64,000 nucleotides of DNA from Azolla caroliniana (taxonomy: Eukaryota; Polypodiophyta). Of the stretch, positions 37,401 to 47,778 are shown piece by piece. Positions within the stretch are counted from its first letter, which is position 1. Each line of letters opens with the position of its first letter. The stretch lies in contig JBHGNT010000011.1 in NCBI GenBank assembly GCA_043228905.1, positions 16,244,001 through 16,308,000 of the forward strand, given 5' to 3'. The notes beneath the pieces were generated by a model, which worked only from the letters and a program-made list of their open reading frames with translations, was not told where the DNA came from and searched no databases. A program made the translations under genes and the position numbers.

Positions 37401-39110
37401 ACCCAACAAAATGGCAATGTATAAGAATTTCTACAAAAACCATAAAAGATTTTCTAAGTGATATGCACAAGAAGCCCCTGTGAAGGGCTTTGATATCATT
37501 CTGCAATTTTCACCCTGCTTTGTAAACAACATTGACAAACATCCCTAAACTCAACAGAAGTCGTGTGGGCATCCTTAAGCACCACAAGACGAACTAGACG
37601 ATGCCTACCATACATTATTGTAGCGCATTCTACTCTCCTTCCCTTTTGCATCTCTTTCCTTGCCCTTTTTCATATTTCTTAATCTCCTTTGCCCAGAAAA
37701 ATCTTTTTTTTCCAATCATCCCATCGTGCCTAAAGATGCCAAACAATGAAGCTTACAGTTTTGAAAGATTCCAAAGTAATTTTGTCACATGTTTCCCATC
37801 TTCGCATCATACCAAAAGATATAAATTAATATATTCCACAATGCATTGGGAAACTCTTGTCATGGATACAAAAGCATTTGCTACAATTTGTATCTCATGA
37901 GTGGCACAATACTTAAGTGATAAATATGTGATGCAAAGAGCAAACCCTTGTTGTAATCCTAGTATTTTACATTACACCCTACAGGCTAAAATAACAAGCT
38001 TTCATGTTCCAAAAGCTGAGAACCTCAACATAACTAATAAAAACATGTCCATGTAAATTTGATACGATTTCCTAAAATCCCGTTTGCTGTGCTGGGGCAG
38101 GCAGTTCAAGAGAGCTAGTTCAGGAATCAAAATTTTGTAAGAGGCTTTGGCCAAAATAATCATAAGTTTCATTATAATATATAAATCTATATGGGAAGTC
38201 CTTGCTCAATAATAGAAAATGAAACGTGCAGCTGCACCCTCTGCTCGGTAACCTCAAAATTCTGTGAAGCTATGGACATGAACTTCGGCAGATGCGATCT
38301 ACATAAAAAGTTAGTTGAAAAACTAACTTGAACGCATTTGGGAAATTAAACAAACCTGACAGACACTACTAAACTTGAAGGGAAATAAATAAATCTGGAA
38401 TGAGGTTGCATATTGAGTAAATATATTGTTAAAGGAATCCTTATTGAAACCCATCATAGACACAAGAGAAGAAATGTACCTAATGCTAAAAGCTGAGCCT
38501 TTTTTCCAGAGCTGAAGTTCTTCTTCTTCAAAAAAGAGGATGCAGAGAGCAGTCGAGGTGACTGTGGGATGAGGATGGACACTCCATTTGCATCTTTGGC
38601 ATACTTTCGGGGCCTTCCCCTCTTCCTCTTGGCAGGCTCCAAGGAGGAGGGAGAGCGGTCTCCTCCGAAATCGCTCATTACAAGGCCCGAGTTGCCGGCT
38701 CCAGCCCCCTCTCCCTCCCTGAAGAAAGAAGAGGAAGATGTGTTGTTAGAGTTAGGGTTAGTGATGTTGATGTTGAAGTCAGATGCGGAGGTGACCGGGT
38801 CAGAGTTAAGGTTAGGGGTAGAATTTAGATTGGATAAGGTGCGGATGTGGCCATGGCTATGGTTATGGCCATGGCGCATAGCAGTGGGGGCATGGAGCAT
38901 ATTCATAGAAGCCCCTCGAAGGATATGAAAGCCTGACCCTTCCAATCGCTCCTCCTGCTCCTCCTGCTGATGATGCTGATGCTGATGCTGCTGCTGCTGC
39001 TGCTGCTGGTGGAGGTGGTGATGGAAGCTATTATAGGATCCACCTCCAAAAGGAGGACCCCGAGGGGAGGGGCTTATATGACTAGCAGCAGAGTCGCGGA
39101 CTTCTTCCAT
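31418..39110 (-). CDS. AT-hook motif nuclear-localised (AHL) protein with PPC/DUF296 domain, five exons
   Basis: Exons on the minus strand: 38480-39110, 33923-33975, 32368-32499, 31786-31947 and 31418 to about 31700. The protein is about 418 aa. The His/Gln/Asn/Ser-rich N-terminus precedes one AT-hook, KRKRGRPRKYAKDANG (about residues 161-176). The PPC domain follows across exons 2-5: GQKFTPHVLTINAGE, STRIITFTSQGPWAVCILSA, SNATLRHPGVSGGAVTYEG, FEILSLSGSFL and VAGLLMAASPVQ. AHL proteins bind AT-rich DNA and act in chromatin and transcription control, trimerising through the PPC domain. Only one hook is present. Exon 5 is problematic: with the expected acceptor at 31700 it begins VVVGT as in other AHLs, but a run of seven T (gene strand) then shifts the frame. 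An AG 10 nt further in restores frame but drops VVVG. Confidence 0.88.
32925..33980. repeat. 174-bp minisatellite in AHL intron 2, derived from the exon 2 region
   Basis: Four nearly identical units start at the marker GCTCTCCTGCATC at 33041, 33215, 33389 and 33563 (exact spacing 174). They are flanked by a diverged unit at about 32925-33040 and another at about 33740-33980. The last unit contains functional exon 2 (33923-33975). Each internal unit carries recognisable decayed pieces of that exon and its donor: AATACCTCTCAGCATTACTT against AATACCTCTCCTGCATTAAT, plus TTGTTAAGA. Array growth therefore copied exon 2 with flanking intron. Confidence 0.9.
34000..38470. other. AHL intron 1 (about 4.5 kb)
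   Basis: AT-rich intron between exon 1 (ends 38480) and exon 2 (starts 33975). It contains a LINE RT relic at 35.2 kb, a short (TA)n at 34997-35010 and a (CTAT)n/(AC)n tract at about 36237-36290. There are also two diverged copies of AGCCTTGGTTCTCAGA..CATTAACACTTCTTTG near 35990 and 36085. No host exon was found. Confidence 0.6.
35170..35840 (+). pseudogene. LINE reverse-transcriptase relic
   Basis: The open frame 35183-35485 reads LLYADNFVLFS (YADD box with a D to N change), then LDTFCQICGL, KTKMM and FKYLGINVPS. These are RT motifs C to E of a non-LTR retrotransposon, in correct order and spacing. The following 350 bp continue in broken frames. The element lies antisense inside AHL intron 1. 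Confidence 0.75.
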
Positions 39111-39135
39111 GCATGCATGTGATACCCAACAACTG

Positions 39136-39139
39136 CAAA

Positions 39140-39170
<31 letters not shown>
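39136..39170. repeat. (CTGT)n/(CT)n in AHL 5' leader
   Basis: Six CTGT units followed by CTCTCTCC, about 30-55 bp upstream of the AHL start codon (gene on minus strand). Confidence 0.85.
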
Positions 39171-39171
<1 letters not shown>

Positions 39172-39719
39172 CCCCTTTGCTTCTGAGAAATCTGCAGCGA
39201 CCTTTTCTGTTTCTTCGGGGAATAAACTCTTATCTCTATCTCTACTTGTATTTCTACGTTGCTGCTTCTGAGAAATTTGCAGCAGCAGAGGCTTCTTATT
39301 CTTCAATTCAAGGAATACTCTCTCTGTGTGTGTCTCTCTCTCTTCTTTCTTCTTTCTTCTTTCTTCTTCTCAGATATGAGATGAGGGTGCGGGCAAATTC
39401 TTTCTTCTTCTCTTCTGCAGGATGCCAAAAGCAGGGAAGAGAAGGGGGGAACAGGGTTTTTAGTTGGAGGGGGGGAGAGACGGCGTGTTTGAACTCACAC
39501 ACACACACATAAACAGTCTCTCCTCTGCACTATACTGAGTACTCTACTCTACTGTCTCCCCTGCTCTCTCTCTCTGCTGCTCCCCTGCTCCTTTTGGTTT
39601 TTCTCCATTGACTTAACAACAGAGTGTGTGTGTGTGTGTGTACACACCACCTCATCCCCCAACACATAATACACACACAACACTCTTCTCTTTCTTTGCA
39701 AGGGCATGTGCTTTGGTAT

Positions 39720-39800
39720 GAGAGAGAGAGAGAGAGAGAGAGAGACTAAAGTGGCATCTATGGCCAGATGGATTTAGCTCTGAGAGAGAGAGAGAGAGAG
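39720..39800. repeat. (GA)n tracts with a partial duplicate of the SINE 5' region
   Basis: GA tracts at 39720-39745 and 39782-39801 bracket ACTAAAGTGGCATCTATGGC and CAGATGGATTTAGCTC, a truncated copy of the sequence that leads into the SINE at 39815. Confidence 0.7.
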
Positions 39801-39811
39801 TAAAGTGGCAT

Positions 39812-40030
39812 TTATGCTCAGATGGATGTAGCTCAGTTGGTAAGGTTGCCCAATAGAGACCAGGTGGTCATGGGTTCAACCTCTACATTTCACAGTGGCA
39901 TCTAGTCAAATAGAGATATATATGTAGTATATAATAGAGAGGTGAGAAAATTGGGTTCCAAACCCAAGTAAGGACGCAGTGCTTGTAGTGCTATCAACTT
40001 ACCACTAGGGTAAGCTAATTACGATAAAAA
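39812..40030 (+). mobile_element. tRNA-derived SINE with flanking duplication
   Basis: GGATGTAGCTCAGTTGGTAA (A-box D-arm) and GGTCATGGGTTCAACCTC (B-box T-arm) are spaced as in a tRNA. A tRNA-unrelated body of about 140 bp follows, ending GATAAAAA. The segment is flanked by GAGAGAGAGAGTAAAGTG (about 39792) and GAGAGAGACTAAAGTG (about 40030), which look like target duplications. A related head occurs at 23722. Confidence 0.6.
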
Positions 40031-40040
40031 GAGAGAGAGA

Positions 40041-40043
40041 CTA

Positions 40044-40077
<34 letters not shown>

Positions 40078-41384
40078 TGTTCTCTTTGCAAGGGCTGTGT
40101 TGTTTTGCCTCACTCCATGCATAGTTTTGTGTGTGTGAACAGTTCTAGCAATCTGAGAGAGAGAGAGAGGGTACCATCATTTAGTAGAGAGCATTGTAAT
40201 TCTTTGCAAAAAGAGTTGCTTGTGTCTTCTCGGTTATTATGTTGGCCAAGAAAGGAGAGATTGTGCTCTCAATTTAATCGTTTGTTTCGTTTGGGGGTCA
40301 AAGAGGTGGGAGATATAGTTGAGGCTCCATCTCAAAGAATTTTGGAGTTTGCTTAAGCACAACAATTATTATGTATTCCGCCTAATTATGGGTTTATTTG
40401 GCAACAACTACAAAATATTGCATTGATGCAAGGTCCCTTACCTCTACAAACAAGAGAACAATCATGGCTTGATTGGTGTTTAAAGGGTCAAACATCGTTG
40501 TTACAAGTGACTACTAATCTTTTGTATCATTGCTCTGTTGAGTCTCTTGGATGGTTATCATCTAAGGCTGAAGAAGAATGGAGATTACACAAGTCAGATC
40601 ATGGTTGGTGGCAGATCTTACAACGTAGTTGGCATTCTAAATTGCCACTTGTAGCAAAGGTCTTCATTTGGAGAGTTTTGATTGGAGGTTTGCCTTTAGG
40701 ATTAGCTCTAAAGCGTCATGGATTAGCAACAAGTAATTGTTTCTTTTGCACTGTTCAAATGGAAGATAATACTCATCGATTTATACAATGTCCGATTGCT
40801 TGTCAAATTTGGAGTTACATTTCTCAAATTTGGCAAGTTTTATATCAGTGTTATTTGACACCTAGACAATGGGTGTTTGCACAATTTACATAGGTTGACC
40901 CAAAATTAGAGATGGAGATAGTTTTTCAATTTCTGAGATATTGGGGATTACTTCATAATTGGAATATGCGCAACACTTTTGCATTCGATGGTCGACATGG
41001 AGTGAAAGCATAGCTACGAAAGTTGAAGGGAGTACTAATGTGGCAATTTTCTTTATTGGAGCAAGTGGAAATTCTTTCCTCGGTGGAGTGTTCGTCTTGC
41101 CTATTGGCAATTCAACATGTTCCACTACCCATGTACTATAGTGTAGTTAGTGGGTGACCATACTCCATTGTCACACCTATTGTAAGTAGTGTTTTTTACA
41201 CACATTTATTAATATAATTGTGTGTTTTCACCAGAGAGAGAGAGAGAGAGAGTGTGTGTGTGTGTGTGAATTGTTCTCTTTGCAATGGACATGTTGTTTT
41301 GCCTCTCTCCATGCATAGTTTTGTTTGTTTGTTTGTTTGTTTGTTTGTTTGTGTGTGTGTGTGTGAACAGTTCTAGCCATCTAA
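40041..41384. repeat. Direct repeat pair flanking a LINE fragment (40041-40157 and 41250-41384)
   Basis: Both copies read (TG)n, GAATTGTTCTCTTTGCAA, TGTTGTTTTGCCTC, CTCCATGCATAGTTTTGT, then GTGTGTGAACAGTTCTAGC. The right copy carries an added (TTTG)n expansion. The repeats bracket the zf-RVT fragment, suggesting a local duplication or an unusually long target duplication. Confidence 0.75.
40370..41125 (+). pseudogene. LINE C-terminal zinc-binding (zf-RVT) relic
   Basis: The open frame 40423-40893 (156 aa) contains KLPLVAKVFIWRVLIGGLPL, then CFFCTVQMEDNTHRFIQC and IWSYISQIW. This is the zf-RVT pattern (KxxxFxWRxxxxxLP..C..C..E...H.fxxC..a..W) found after the reverse transcriptase in plant LINEs. 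The upstream RT is missing and the frame breaks after 40893. I interpret it as a 5'-truncated dead copy. Confidence 0.75.
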
Positions 41385-41389
41385 GCTTG

Positions 41390-41700
41390 TGTATGTCATT
41401 CATGTACTCGTGATCTGATTATACACGTTCGTGCCTCGGCCTTAGGCACTTTGAAACAACATTACACACAAATATGTGCCTTTTGTGACAAAGAAAATGA
41501 CAAAACATTTTGGGAACCTTTTGTGCCTTTTGTCTCGCAAAAGTATAATGACCAAAGTGAATTTAGTCATTTATGCAAATCAAAGACATGCCTTGGTATG
41601 CGTCATATCTCCCTTTGGCATATGATTGAATAGTTTATTTTCAATTGTACTCCCACACCTCAATTACTAGATGGAACAAGCTCAAGGATAGACATTTGAT
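41390..41700. other. Spacer before the tRNA array
   Basis: AT-rich sequence without recognised structure. It marks the left boundary of the tRNA-Cys-like array. Confidence 0.5.
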
Positions 41701-41710
41701 TTCAACACCT

Positions 41711-41866
41711 AATGGGGCTCTATCTACGTAAGCAACCAAGACGTCTTATTGGATATTGGAATAAACAAAAGAATCCATCAAGGGTGCATAGCTAAGTAGT
41801 AGAGCAATTGACTGCACTTCGATAGGTCATAAGTTCAATCATGGTTGCTTACGTAGAGCCCCGTTC
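41711..41866. repeat. Inverted repeat enclosing the first array unit
   Basis: GGGGCTCTATCTACGTAAGC (then AACCA) at about 41713 is mirrored by TGGTTGCTTACGTAGAGCCC at 41842, apart from a 3-nt gap. The second arm replaces the normal 3' acceptor end of the tRNA-like unit at 41782. A third partial copy (GGGGCTCTATGTAACCAAG) is at about 41913. Confidence 0.7.
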
Positions 41867-42268
41867 GGTGTTGAATACATGGATTGCAAGCCCTGAACCC
41901 CATACACCTAACGGGGCTCTATGTAACCAAGAAGTTCTACGTAAGCGTATGATACACTTACTATTGACAAGAAGTTTTATTAGATATTGGAATAAACAAA
42001 AGAACCCATCAAGGGTGCATAACTAAGTAGTAAAACAATCGGCTGCACTCCGATAGGTCTAAAGTTCAATCTTGGTTGCGCCCTAAAGCAAGAAGAGTAG
42101 GGATTACCTCCAAGAACACTTACATCTTGAGATTATTAATTGCAAGTTTTTACACACGAACATGCATATGCCTTATGTGTTGAATGTTTCAAATCTAACA
42201 TGATATGAATACTATCATATCAATAACAAGTCTTATTGGATATTGGAATAAACAAAAGAACCAATCAT

Positions 42269-42339
42269 GGGTGCATAGCTCAGTGATAGAGCAATTGGTT
42301 TCAGTCCGATAGGTCATCAGTTCTATCATGGTTGCGCCC
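42269..42339 (+). tRNA. tRNA-Cys-like copy with anticodon TCA
   Basis: Acceptor, D-arm and anticodon stem (ATTGG/CCGAT) all pair. The anticodon loop reads TTTCAGT, giving anticodon TCA instead of GCA. One T-stem pair is broken (G/A). Probably a pseudogene variant of the array consensus. Confidence 0.5.
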
Positions 42340-42871
42340 TAAAGCAAGAAGAGTAGGAATTACCTCCAACAACACTTATACCCTAAGATTATTAATTGCA
42401 AATCTTTGCACACAAATATGTGTATGCCTTATGTGTCAAATGTTTCAGATATAAGATGATACGAATACTATCGGTAAGAAGTCTTATTAGAGATTGGAAT
42501 AAACAAAAGAATCCATCAAGGATGCATAGCTCAATGGTACAACAATCGGCTTTGTAGTTCGATAGGTCACCGATTCAATCTTGGGCGGTAAGAAGTCTTA
42601 TTAGAGATTTGAATAAATAAAAGAATCCATCAAGGGTGCATAGCTCAGTGGTACAACAATCGGCTTTGTAGTCTGATAGGCTTTGCGCCCTAAAGCAAGA
42701 AGAGTAGGGATTACCTCCAAGAACACTTACATTCTAAAATTATTCATTGCAAATCTTTGCACACGAACATGTGTATGCCTTATGTGTCCAATGTTTCAAA
42801 TATAACATGATACGAATACTATTGGCAAGAAGTATTGTTGGATATTGAAATTAAACAAAAGAATCCATCAA

Positions 42872-42942
42872 GGGTGCATAACTTAGTGGTAGAGTAATCG
42901 GATGCAGTCCGATAGGTCATCAATTCAATCATGGTTGCGCCC
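42872..42942 (+). tRNA. tRNA-Cys(GCA)-like copy, acceptor and anticodon arms intact
   Basis: GGGTGCA pairs with TGCGCCC. The anticodon arm ATCGG-ATGCAGT-CCGAT is perfect. The D-arm pairs with one G-T. One T-stem mismatch weakens the B box. Confidence 0.5.
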
Positions 42943-43709
42943 TAGAACAAGAAGAGTAGGTATTACCTTTAACAACACTTACATCCTAAGAATAAAAATT
43001 GCAAATTGTTACACACAAACATGCATATGCCTTATGTGCCGAATGTTTCAAATCTAAGATGATATGAATATTATCGATAAGACATCTTGGAATAAACAAA
43101 AGAATTGATCATGGGTGCATAACTCAGTGGTAGAGCAATCAGTTGCAGTCTGATAGGTCATAAGTTCAATCTCTTTTGTGCCTTAAAGCAAGAAGAGTAT
43201 AGATTACCTCCAACAACACCTAAGATTATTAATTTCAAATATTTGCACACGAACATGTGTATCCCTTATGTATCAAATATAACATGATACGAATACTATT
43301 GGCAAGAATCTAGAATCCATCAAGGGTGTAGAGCAGGGATTACCTTTAACAACACTTACATCCTAAGAATATAAATTGCAAATTTTACACACAAACATGC
43401 ATATGCCTTATGTGCCGAATGTTTCAAATCTAAGATGATATGAATATTATCGGTAAGACATCTTATTGGATATTGGAATAAACAAAAGAATTGATCATGG
43501 GTGCATAACTCAGTGGTAGAGCAATCGGTTGTAGTCTGATAGGTCATAAGTTCAATCTTTCTTGTGCCTTAAAGCAAGAAGAGTATAGATTACCTCCAAC
43601 AACACCTAAGATTATTAATTTCAAATATTTGCACACGAACATGCGTATCCCTTATGTGTCAAATATAACATGATACGAATACTATTGGCAAGAATCTAGA
43701 ATCCATCAA

Positions 43710-43780
43710 GGGTGCATAACTCAGTGGTAGAGCAATCGGTTGTAGTCCGATACGTTATCACTTCAATCCTGGCTGCACCC
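43710..43780 (+). tRNA. tRNA-Cys-like copy with anticodon GTA
   Basis: The acceptor GGGTGCA/TGCACCC is fully Watson-Crick and the anticodon stem ATCGG/CCGAT perfect. The loop is TTGTAGT, so the anticodon is GTA (Tyr codons) on a tRNA-Cys body. The T-arm is degenerate. Confidence 0.45.
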
Positions 43781-46322
43781 TAAAATAAGAAGAGTAGGGA
43801 TTACCTTTAACAACACTTACATGCTAAGAATATTAATTGCAAATTGTTAAACACAAACATGCATATACCTTATGTGTCGAATGTTTCAAAACTAAGATGA
43901 TATGAATACTATCAGTAAGACTTCTTATTGGATATTGGAATAAACAAAGGAAGCAATCATGGGTTCCTAGCTCAGTGGGAGAGCAATCGGTGGCAGTCCG
44001 ATAGGTCATTAGTTCAATCCTGCTTGTGCCCTAAAGCAAGAAGAGTATAGATTACTTCCAACAACACTAACAACCTGAGATTATTAATTTCAAATATTTG
44101 CACACGAACGTGTGTATCCCTTATGTGCCAAGAATCTTGTTGGATATTGGCATTAAACAAAAGAGTCCATCAAGGGTGCATAGCTCAGTCGTGCATGTGC
44201 CCTAAAGCAAGAAGAGTATAGATTACTTCCAACAACACTAACAACCTGAGATTATTAATTTCAAATATTTGCACACGAACATGTGTATCCCTTATGTGCC
44301 AAGAATCTTGTTGGATATTGGCATTAAACAAAAGAATCCATCAAGGGTGCATAGCTCAGTCGTGCAACAATCAGTTGCAATCCGATAGGTCATCACTTCA
44401 ATCCTAGTTGCGCCCTAAAACAAGAAGAGTAGGGATTACCTTTAATAACACATACATCCTAAGAATATCAATTGCAAATTGTTACAACAAACATGCATAT
44501 GCCTTATGTGTTGAATATTTCAAATCTAAGATGATATGAATGCTATCGGTAAGATGTCTTATTGGATATTGGAATAAACAAAAGATTCACCACTCATGGG
44601 TGCATAGCTCAATGGTAGAGCAATCCGTTGCAGTTCGATAGGTCATCAAGTCAGTCCTGCTTGTGCCCTAAAGCAAGAAGAGTATATATAACTGCAACAA
44701 CACTCACAACCTGAGATTATAATTTCAAAGCTTTGCACACGAATATGTGTATCCCTTATGTGTCAAATATAACATGATATGAATACTACTGGCAAGAATC
44801 TTGTTGGATATTGGAATTAAACAAAAGAATCCATGAAGGGTGCATAGCTCAATGGTAGAGCAATCAACTTCAATCCGATAGGTCATCAGCTAAACCCTGG
44901 TTGCGCCCTAATATAAGAAGAGTAGGGATTACCTTTAACAACACTTACATCCTAAGAATATTAATTGCAAATTGTTACACACAAACATGCATATGCCTTA
45001 TGTCTCGAATGTTTCAAATCTAAGATGATATGAATGCTATCGGTAAGATGTCTTCTTGGATATTGGAATAAACAAAAGATTCACCACTCATGGGTGCGTA
45101 GCTCATTGGTAGAGCGATCCGTTGCAGTTCGATAGGTCATGCTTGTGCCCTAAAGAAAGAAGAGTATAGATAACCTGAAAAGTCATGCTTGTGCCCTAAA
45201 GCAAGAAGAGTATAGATAACCTGAAAAACACTCACAACCTGAGATTATAATTTCAAAGCTTTGCACATGAATATGTGTATCCCTTATGTGTCAAATATAA
45301 CATGATATGAATACTACTAGCAAGAATATTGTTGGATATTGGAATTAAACTAAAGAATCCATCAAAGGTGCATAACTCAATCGTAGAGCAATAGGTTGTA
45401 GTCCGATAGGTGCATAACTCAATCCTGGTTGCGCCAAAAAATAAGAAGAGTAGGCATTACCTTTAATAACACATACATCGTAAGAATATTAATTGCAAAT
45501 TCTTACAACAAATATGCATATGCCTTATGTGTCGAATGTTTCAAATCTAAGATGATATGAATGGTATCGGTAAGATGTCTTATTGGATATTGGAATAAAC
45601 AAAAGATTCACCATTCATGGGTGCATAGCTCAATGGTAGATCAATCCGTTGCAGTTCGATAGGTCATCAATTCAATCATGCTTGTGCCCTAAAGCAAGAA
45701 CTGTATAGATAACCTGCAACAACACTCACAACTTGAGATTATTAATTTCAAATCTTTGCACAGGAACATGCGTATCCCTTATGTGTCAAATATAACATGA
45801 TACAAATACTATTGGCAAGAATCTTGTTGGATATTGGAATTAAATAAAAGAGTCCATGAAGGGTGCATAGCTCAATGGTAGAGAGATCGGTTGCAGTCCA
45901 ATAGTTCATCAGTTCAATACTGGTTGCGCCATAAAACAAGAAGAGTAGGCATTACCTTTAATAACACATACATCCTAAGAAGATTATTTGCAAATTGTTA
46001 CAACAAACATGCATATGCCTTAGGTATCGAATGTTTCAAATCTAAGATGATATGAATACTATCAGCATGACATATTCTTGGATATTGGAATAAACTAAAG
46101 AACCAATCATGGGGGCATAGCTCAATGGTGGAGCAATCGATTGCAGTCTGATAGGCCATTAATTCAATACTACTTGTGCCCTAAAGCAAGAAGAGTATAG
46201 ATAACCTGCAACAACATTCACAACCTGAGATTATTAATTTCAAATCTTTGCACTCGAACATGCGTATCCCTTACATGTCAAATATAACATGATATGAATA
46301 CTATTGGCAAAGAATCTATCAA

Positions 46323-46393
46323 GGGTGCATAGCTCAGTGGTAGAGCAATCAGCTGCAGTCCGATAGGTCATCAGTTCAATCCTGGTTGCGCCC
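46323..46393 (+). tRNA. Best-preserved tRNA-Cys(GCA)-like copy
   Basis: The acceptor, D-arm (GCTC/GAGC) and T-arm (ATCAG-TTCAATC-CTGGT) all pair. The loop CTGCAGT gives anticodon GCA. There is one A/C mismatch in the anticodon stem. The A box TAGCTCAGTGGTAGAGC is canonical; the B box AGTTCAATCC departs from GGTTCGANTCC. Confidence 0.55.
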
Positions 46394-47309
46394 TAAAAGA
46401 AGAAGAGTACGGATTACCTTGAACAACACTTACATCCTAAGAATATTAATTGCAAATTGTTATACACAAACATGCGTATGCCTTATGTGTCGAATGTTTC
46501 AAATCTAAGATGATATGCCTTATGTGTTGAATGTTTCAAATCTAAGATGATATGAATAGTATCGGTAAACACAAAACCAATCATGGGTGCATAGCTCAAT
46601 GGTGGAGCAATCGGTTGCAGTCCGATAGGTCATCATTATAGATTAGCTCCAATAACACTCACAACCTGAGATTATTAATTTCAAATATTTGCACACGAAC
46701 ATGCAAATCCCTTATGTGTCAAATATAAAATGATATGAATACTATTGGCAAAAAATTGTTGGATATTCGAATTATACAAAAGACTCTATCAAGGGTGCAT
46801 AACGAAGTGGTAGAGCAATCAGCTGTAATCCGATAGGTCATTACTTCAATACTGGTTGCACCCTAAAACAAGAAGAGTAGGGATTACCTTTAACAACATT
46901 TACATCGTAAGAATATTAATTGCAAATTGTTACACACAAAAATGCATATGTCTTATATTTCAAATCTAAGATGATATCAATACTATCAGTAACAAACATT
47001 CTAAGATGATATTAATACTATCGGTAAGACGTCTTACTGGATAATGGAATAAACAAGAATGAATAATGGGTGCATAGCTTAGTGGTAGAGCAATCGGTTG
47101 TAGTCCAATAGGTCAACAGTTCAATACAACTTGTGCCCTAAAGCAAGAAGAATATAGATAACCTCCAACAACACTCACAGCCCGAGACTATTAATTTCAA
47201 AATTGTGCACACGAACATGCGTATCTGTTATGTGTCAAATATAACATAATACGAATACTATTAACAAGATTCTTGTTGGATATTGGAATTAAACAAAAGA
47301 ATCCACCAA

Positions 47310-47380
47310 GGGTGCATAACTAAGTGGTAGAGCAATCAGCTGCAATATGATAGGTCATCCGTTCGATCCTGGTTGCGCCC
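47310..47380 (+). tRNA. tRNA-Cys(GCA)-like copy next to the Copia-1 insertion
   Basis: Acceptor intact; loop CTGCAAT with anticodon GCA. The B box GTTCGATCC is the closest to consensus in the array. One closing pair of the anticodon stem is lost. Copia-1 begins 27 bp downstream. Confidence 0.5.
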
Positions 47381-47407
47381 TAAAACAAGGAGAGTAGGGA
47401 TTACCTT

Positions 47408-47778
47408 TGTTGAGCGGCAAGCTCAACTGGAGTCGGATCGGCTGAATAAGCTTGAGCCAGCAAGCGAGACGGATCGGTAAGCCATGAGCAACCGAGCTGG
47501 CAAACAACAGAGCCGATTAGCTGGATCCAGACGGTAACCGGAGGCCTAATATTAGTTTAGACTACTAGGAAGTTATAGTCTCGTAGTAAGTGTCAGATGC
47601 TCGTGTGAGCATTGAAGTATGCGGTACTTCTGTCAGTCCCACGAGGACTTGTATAAATAGTGCTACTGAGCACAGTTGTAAATACAGAGTGTCTATATCA
47701 TTTTTGAATATAGCTTTTACGTTTTGCTCTCTCTGTCTCTCCCATGTACTCTGTGTATTCTCTGCTTTTACGTTTACA
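47408..47778 (+). repeat. 5' LTR of Copia-1
   Basis: 371 bp, from TGTTGAGCGGC to CGTTTACA. It contains the TATA box TATAAATA at 47652-47659 followed by the presumed transcription start region. Confidence 0.88.

Larger units (their letters stand above)
41711..47407 (+). repeat. Tandem array of about 25 tRNA-Cys-like units, dimeric higher-order repeat
   Basis: tRNA-like starts (GGGTGCATA or variants) at 41782, 42013, 42269, 42520, 42634, 42872, 43113, 43499, 43710, 43961, 44174 (truncated), 44345, 44598, 44838, 45092, 45365, 45619, 45861, 46111, 46323, 46585, 46793, 47068 and 47310, plus a recombined remnant at 43322. Two monomer types alternate from about 43.5 kb. A has CAAGGGTGCATA and a GGTTGCGCCCTAAAA end; B has CATGGGTGCATA and a CTTGTGCCCTAAAG end. 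Each has its own roughly 170-bp spacer; the A-to-A distance is about 462-527 bp. The consensus folds as a tRNA-Cys: acceptor GGGTGCA/TGCGCCC, D-arm GCTC-AGTGGTA-GAGC, anticodon arm ATCGG-TTGCAGT-CCGAT (anticodon GCA), variable AGGTC, T-loop TTCAATC. No TTTT terminator follows the units. Confidence 0.9.

Noticed and set aside
38569-38928. 119-aa plus-strand open frame inside AHL exon 1
   Set aside because: It is the antisense shadow of the AHL coding sequence and has no motif.
42269-42339. TCA-anticodon tRNA-like copy as a selenocysteine or suppressor tRNA
   Set aside because: The body is of ordinary length and of Cys type, lacks the long Sec-tRNA arms, has a T-stem mismatch and is one degenerate member of an array.
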